From assembly GCF_001653235.2 (NCBI RefSeq), contig NC_035794.1, positions 1,612,001-1,676,000 on the forward strand: a stretch of DNA of 64,000 bases, written 5' to 3'. The translations under genes were made by a program, and so were the position numbers. Position 1 is the stretch's first letter. Each line of letters starts with the position of its first letter. The notes under the pieces were generated by a model. The model ran no database searches and was not told where the DNA came from. It worked only from the letters and a program-made list of their open reading frames with translations. Source of the DNA: Pochonia chlamydosporia 170. Lineage: Eukaryota; Ascomycota; Sordariomycetes; Hypocreales; Clavicipitaceae. Below, one piece after another: positions 60,212 through 64,000 of the stretch.

Positions 60212-62330
60212 ATGGCGGACGAGCGCGTCCTCCCAACAGAGGAACAACCTCGTCGAAGGGACTGGTGGAAAGTCCATCTATTTAGAGGCATGGTGAACGA
60301 TGTGCGCAGACGGGCGCCTTACTACGTGAGTGATTGGGTCGACGCGTGGGATTATAGAGTCGTTCCTGCTACGGTGTACATGTATTTTGCAAAGTATGTC
60401 CCTCTTCCACGGTTGGTGTGCTGTAGGGATGGGAAACTGATGGGCGTAGCATCCTGCCGGCATTGGCGTTTTCGCTCGATATGTTTTCCAAGACGGGGTC
60501 TAATTACGGCGTCAATGAGGTGTTGCTGGCGTCTGTTTTGGGATCCGTCGTGTTTTCGATATTTGCGGCGCAGCCGTTGGTGATTGTTGGCGTGACCGGT
60601 ATGTTCACAACCTCTGCCTCTCCATGATGCATATCTAACTAATAATGTTAGGTCCCATTACCGTATTCAATTAGTTCGTATATCAGCCCTTTCAAACTTA
60701 CAAACGCAACTAACATCTCAGCACCGTCTACGACATCATGAAGGACACTGGCGTAAACTACATAGGCTTCATGGCATGGATAGGCATGTCCGTCACCCCC
60801 TTTCACCACATCTCCAACGTATACTAAAACACAACCAGATGGTCTCTCATCCTACACGTCCTCCTCGCCGTCACCAACTCATGCAACTGGCTCAGATGGG
60901 TGACCCGCTTCCCCTGCGACATCTTCGGCTTCTACGTCGCCTTCATATACCTCCAAAAAGGCATACAAGTGCTCGACCGCCTCGGCGACAGCTCCCCCTT
61001 CTACCTGTCCATCATGGCAGCCCTGCTAGTCTTCATGGTGGCTTATATCTGCGGCGAGTTGGGAACGAGCAGCCTCTTCAGACACCCGATCCGCGTGTTT
61101 CTCAAAGACTACGGCACGCCCCTGACGCTGATCTTCTTCACGGGTTTCGTGCACATTGGTCGCATCGCGCAGGTTGAGCTGGAGAGGCTGCCGACGGGGA
61201 TTGCGTTTGAACCCACGAGTGGAAGGGCGTGGGTAGTGCGCTTTTGGGACTTGAGCGTCGGTCAGATATTCACGGCACTGCCGTTTGCGATTCTTCTGAC
61301 CATCTTGTTTTGGTTTGATCACAACGGTTCGTTTTTGCTCTGTTAATCTTATGATCGCCAGCTAATAATACCAGTATCTTCCCTCATCGCTCAAGGAAGT
61401 GAATTTCCCCTTCGCAAACCCGCCGGCTTCCACTGGGATCTCTTCCTCTTAGGAATCACGACCGGCGTCGCAGGTATTCTTGGCCTGCCCTTCCCCAACG
61501 GCCTCATCCCACAGGCCCCCTTCCACACAGAATCCCTGTGCGTCACCAAACCCGTCAAGAAGCTTGACGAAAAGGGCGAGGATAAAGGAGACTTCACCTT
61601 TGAGGCGACGCACGTCGTCGAGCAGCGCGTCTCCAACCTCGCGCAGGGCCTCCTCACACTAGGAACCATGACCGGCCCGCTCCTCGTGGTCCTGCACCTC
61701 ATTCCGCACGGCGTCCTCGCAGGCCTCTTCTTCATAATGGGCATCCAGGCCCTCGAGGCGAACGGTATCACCGCCAAGCTCATGTTTCTTGCGCGTGATA
61801 AGTCCCTCACGCCTCCTGGTGCACCACTGCGCAGCATCAAGCGCCGCTCGGCTATATGGCTATTCGTCATTATTGAATTGCTGGGCTTTGGAGCCACGTT
61901 TGCGATCACGCAGACTGTCGCGGCGGTAGGGTTCCCCGTTTTCATCTTTTTGCTTATTCCGTTGCGGGCGTTGGTTCTGCCGCGTTTCTTTCGTGCTGAG
62001 GAACTGGATGTGTTGGATGCGCCGACGGCTTCGGAGTTTACGATGGAAGGGATTGGAGGGTCGTGGGGTGGGAGGGCTGGTGGTGCGGCGGTGGAGCGGA
62101 GTGGTGATGAGACTGCTGTTTCTGGTTGTTCGTCTGGGGAAGAGGGCAGGAATCGGTTTGAGAGGACGGAGAGGAGGGATAGTGTCTTTGCGAGTCCTGG
62201 GGGCCCGAGGAAGAGTCAGGAGGATCTGGCGGAGTTGGGGAGGGTGCAGAGTGGGCAGAGTACGGCGACGAGGAGGATGAGCGTGGATAGGAGGTCGAAT
62301 TTGCGGACGGAGAGTTCGCATCAGAGGTAG
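60212..62330 (+). CDS. bor1: Bor1-type boron/bicarbonate anion transporter (SLC4 family)
   Basis: Membrane anion exporter of the HCO3 transporter family; in yeast Bor1 exports borate. Exons: 60212-60393, 60450-60598, 60652-60673, 60722-60787, 60839-61326, 61375-62330; 620 residues. The third exon is only 22 nt. Spliced reading gives YFANILPALAFSLDMFSKTG, then AAQPLVIVGVTGPITVFNYT, the most conserved SLC4 stretch, split by three introns. About ten or more membrane segments follow, ending near residue 510 (AVGFPVFIFLLIPLRALVLP). The last 100 residues are a cytosolic Ser/Gly/Glu-rich tail. Two donors (GTTCGT, GTCCGT) are non-standard but the frame and family match require them. Confidence 0.93.
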
Positions 62331-62523
62331 AGGTGTCATTTGTTTTGATCATGGTTAGCATATTGTTTGGTGGAATGGTTTGGTATAGGGCTGCGTTGCA
62401 TCATCAGTATCATAATACGGTTGGATGAGATACGTAATGGACATAGATTCTAATATAGCGTAATGAGTTCCCATTATTTCCCATCCATCGCCATGCAAAA
62501 CGCCATACTCCAAGCCATATCAT
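62331..62523. other. Convergent 3' intergenic region
   Basis: 193 bp between the 3' ends of bor1 and tof1; nothing seen. Confidence 0.7.
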
Positions 62524-64000
62524 CTACTCGTCATCGTCGCTATCCACGACAAACCCACCCCGTACCCTTGGTCTCCTCGCAACGACAACCTCTGTCGTCT
62601 CTTCCGCATCATCGTCCTGCATTTCTGCAATCTTGGACACGATATCAACACCCATATCTTCATCTTCCTCCACACTCGTCTTCCTCCTCTTCCTTGACTC
62701 TCCATCGCTCAAATCGAGGGGCGTATCGTCCGTCTCGCTATCCGCCCCATCCTCCTGGCTACTTAGTATTTTCCTCGCCAGACTCAACTCATCAGCCTCG
62801 TCCTCATCATCACTATCCAGTAAAGCCTCGGACTTCCTCTTGTTTCGTGGCAAAATCGGCTCACTAACTGCCGTTTGAGCCGCTCTTTTCGCACGCTCTG
62901 CAATCTGACGCTCTCGAGCAAAGAATGCCTCGTCCTCGTCGGAATCGAACTCGTCGTCGCCCTCCTGCACGTACAGAGCTGACTTGATCTTGCGAGCTTT
63001 TTCAAGCTCCTTTTCCCTTCGCTTGCGTGACTTTTCCTCCAGTACAGATTCGTCGACTTCTTCTGTGTCGCTGCCCTTGCGGCGCTTGCGTGTCTTTTTG
63101 GGCTTCTTCTTCTCATCTGCGACGCGACGGGCTGTTGGGCCGCCGGCCGGGAAGAGCATTTCGTCGTCGAGAAAGCCGTCAACATCGTCTTCTTCTTCGT
63201 CGTCGAAGGCGGCCTTCTTTTTCGGTGCAGTTTTGCGTTTGAGTTGGTTTTCTGCAAGGACGCCGTCTTCAAATGTTGGTGGACTGAATTCGGCTTGGTT
63301 GATGAAGTGGATGCTGTCTTTGAGTTGGTCTGGCGTTATGTCCCCAGGTACAACCCAGAGACTTTCTGGAGTTTCTTCAGACGCTGGTCCCATGAGCTGG
63401 ATGCCGCATAGTTTCATGAGGAGACGAAGGTGTGCGTTTTTGAACATGGCGGTTCGTCGCTCTGGATTATCAGGGCGGACACCTAGCACTTGTGTTAGTT
63501 TTGTCCGCTGTCAGTAGACAGAATGTGGGCAGTATCTTACTGAACGCAGGAGGGGATTCTGGTTCCGCATCTGGCACAGGCTCATCTCCAAAAACCTCCT
63601 CAGTATCACGCCTCGCATCCTCTGCGGCAGACCAAGCACGACGTTCCGACTCCGCGTCGGATAGTATCTGTCTCACCCAGTTGATGTGGTCGCTTCCATT
63701 CTTATCTAACAAGGCGCCAACTGCAATGGCAACTTGCTGGTCTCGCTCTTCTGTGTGTTTGAACTCTAGTTCGGCTGCGGGCTTAGGCTGCGACTTGCTC
63801 GTAGTTTGTCTCTCGTAGCCGTATTCCAAGAAGAATGCGGTACTTGATAGCTTGCTGAACAGCATTTCAATGATGAGCTCTGGTCGGTCTTGTATCTTTT
63901 TGCAGCACTTCCGCATAATCTGCTTCACTAATTCCTCCCAGTCTTTGAACATGCTCGATGACTTATCCAAGGCGTTTGTACCCTTGATCATGTTATACAG
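62524..64000 (-). CDS. tof1: Replication fork protection protein Tof1/Swi1 (Timeless), 5' end off the window
   Basis: With Csm3/Swi3 it stabilises replication forks, mediates checkpoint signalling and pauses at barriers. Exons visible: 64000-63541 (open to the right edge, upstream part missing) and 63488-62524, intron 52 bp; the last 475 residues or so are seen. The conserved C-terminal region reads [38 protein letters not shown] and, across the intron, [20 protein letters not shown] with [10 protein letters not shown], as in fungal Tof1. The tail is long, acidic and Lys-rich with many Ser/Asp/Glu clusters ([11 protein letters not shown]) and ends FVVDSDDDE. The neighbour bor1 is convergent. 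Confidence 0.92.

Noticed and set aside
1..64000. Search for CRISPR arrays, rRNA genes, insertion sequences and intact transposons
   Set aside because: No repeated spacer pattern, no rRNA-like sequence, no transposase or reverse transcriptase motif found by reading.

Overview
The window looks like nuclear DNA of a filamentous ascomycete, most likely a Sordariomycete and probably Hypocreales (the order is inference). Genes are interrupted by short GT-AG introns, mostly 47-120 bp, with CTAAC-like branch sites. Genes lie on both strands as single transcription units. The proteins are ordinary eukaryotic housekeeping families in their filamentous-fungal forms. There is no sign of operons, CRISPR arrays, rRNA, an intact transposon or RIP-type decay.

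Left to right: the cohesin loader Mau2/Scc4 (minus, C-terminus off the left edge); the cytokinesis protein Cyk3 (minus); a Sid1/SepL-type germinal centre kinase (plus); the decapping nuclease Rai1 (minus, eight exons); a chromodomain protein with an HDA2/3 domain and a coiled coil, CDP-2-like (plus); cytochrome c oxidase subunit Cox6 (minus); an ELO fatty acid elongase (plus); an F-box/LRR protein (plus); a 5.1-kb gene-free stretch; a serine-rich unknown protein (plus); a 2.8-kb gene-free stretch; a small DUF7587-like protein (minus); an 11-exon cytochrome P450 (minus); glycogen synthase (minus); the ribosome-assembly WD40 protein Ytm1 (plus); a DEDD-type 3'-5' exonuclease (minus); LSm5 (plus, six tiny exons); RNA polymerase II subunit Rpb11 (minus); a mitochondrial PrmC/HemK-type methyltransferase (plus); an m-AAA protease subunit (plus); a Bor1-type anion transporter (plus); and the replication fork protein Tof1/Swi1 (minus, N-terminus off the right edge).

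Functional themes: chromosome and chromatin work (Mau2, the CDP-2-like protein, Tof1); septation (Cyk3 and the Sid1-like kinase, which share one divergent promoter region); RNA metabolism (Rai1, Ytm1, the exonuclease, LSm5, Rpb11, the last three side by side); and mitochondrial function (Cox6, the methyltransferase, the m-AAA protease). The accessory-looking part is about 35-42 kb, with the DUF7587-like gene and a lone P450 in gene-sparse DNA. The least understood items are the DUF7587-like protein, whose motif order resembles an ADP-ribosyltransferase fold; a 10-bp palindromic word found four times and only between genes, twice inside one perfect 26-bp palindrome; and the 5.1-kb gene-free interval. 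Exon coordinates were worked out by hand from reading frame, splice signals and family knowledge and have not been checked against transcripts.
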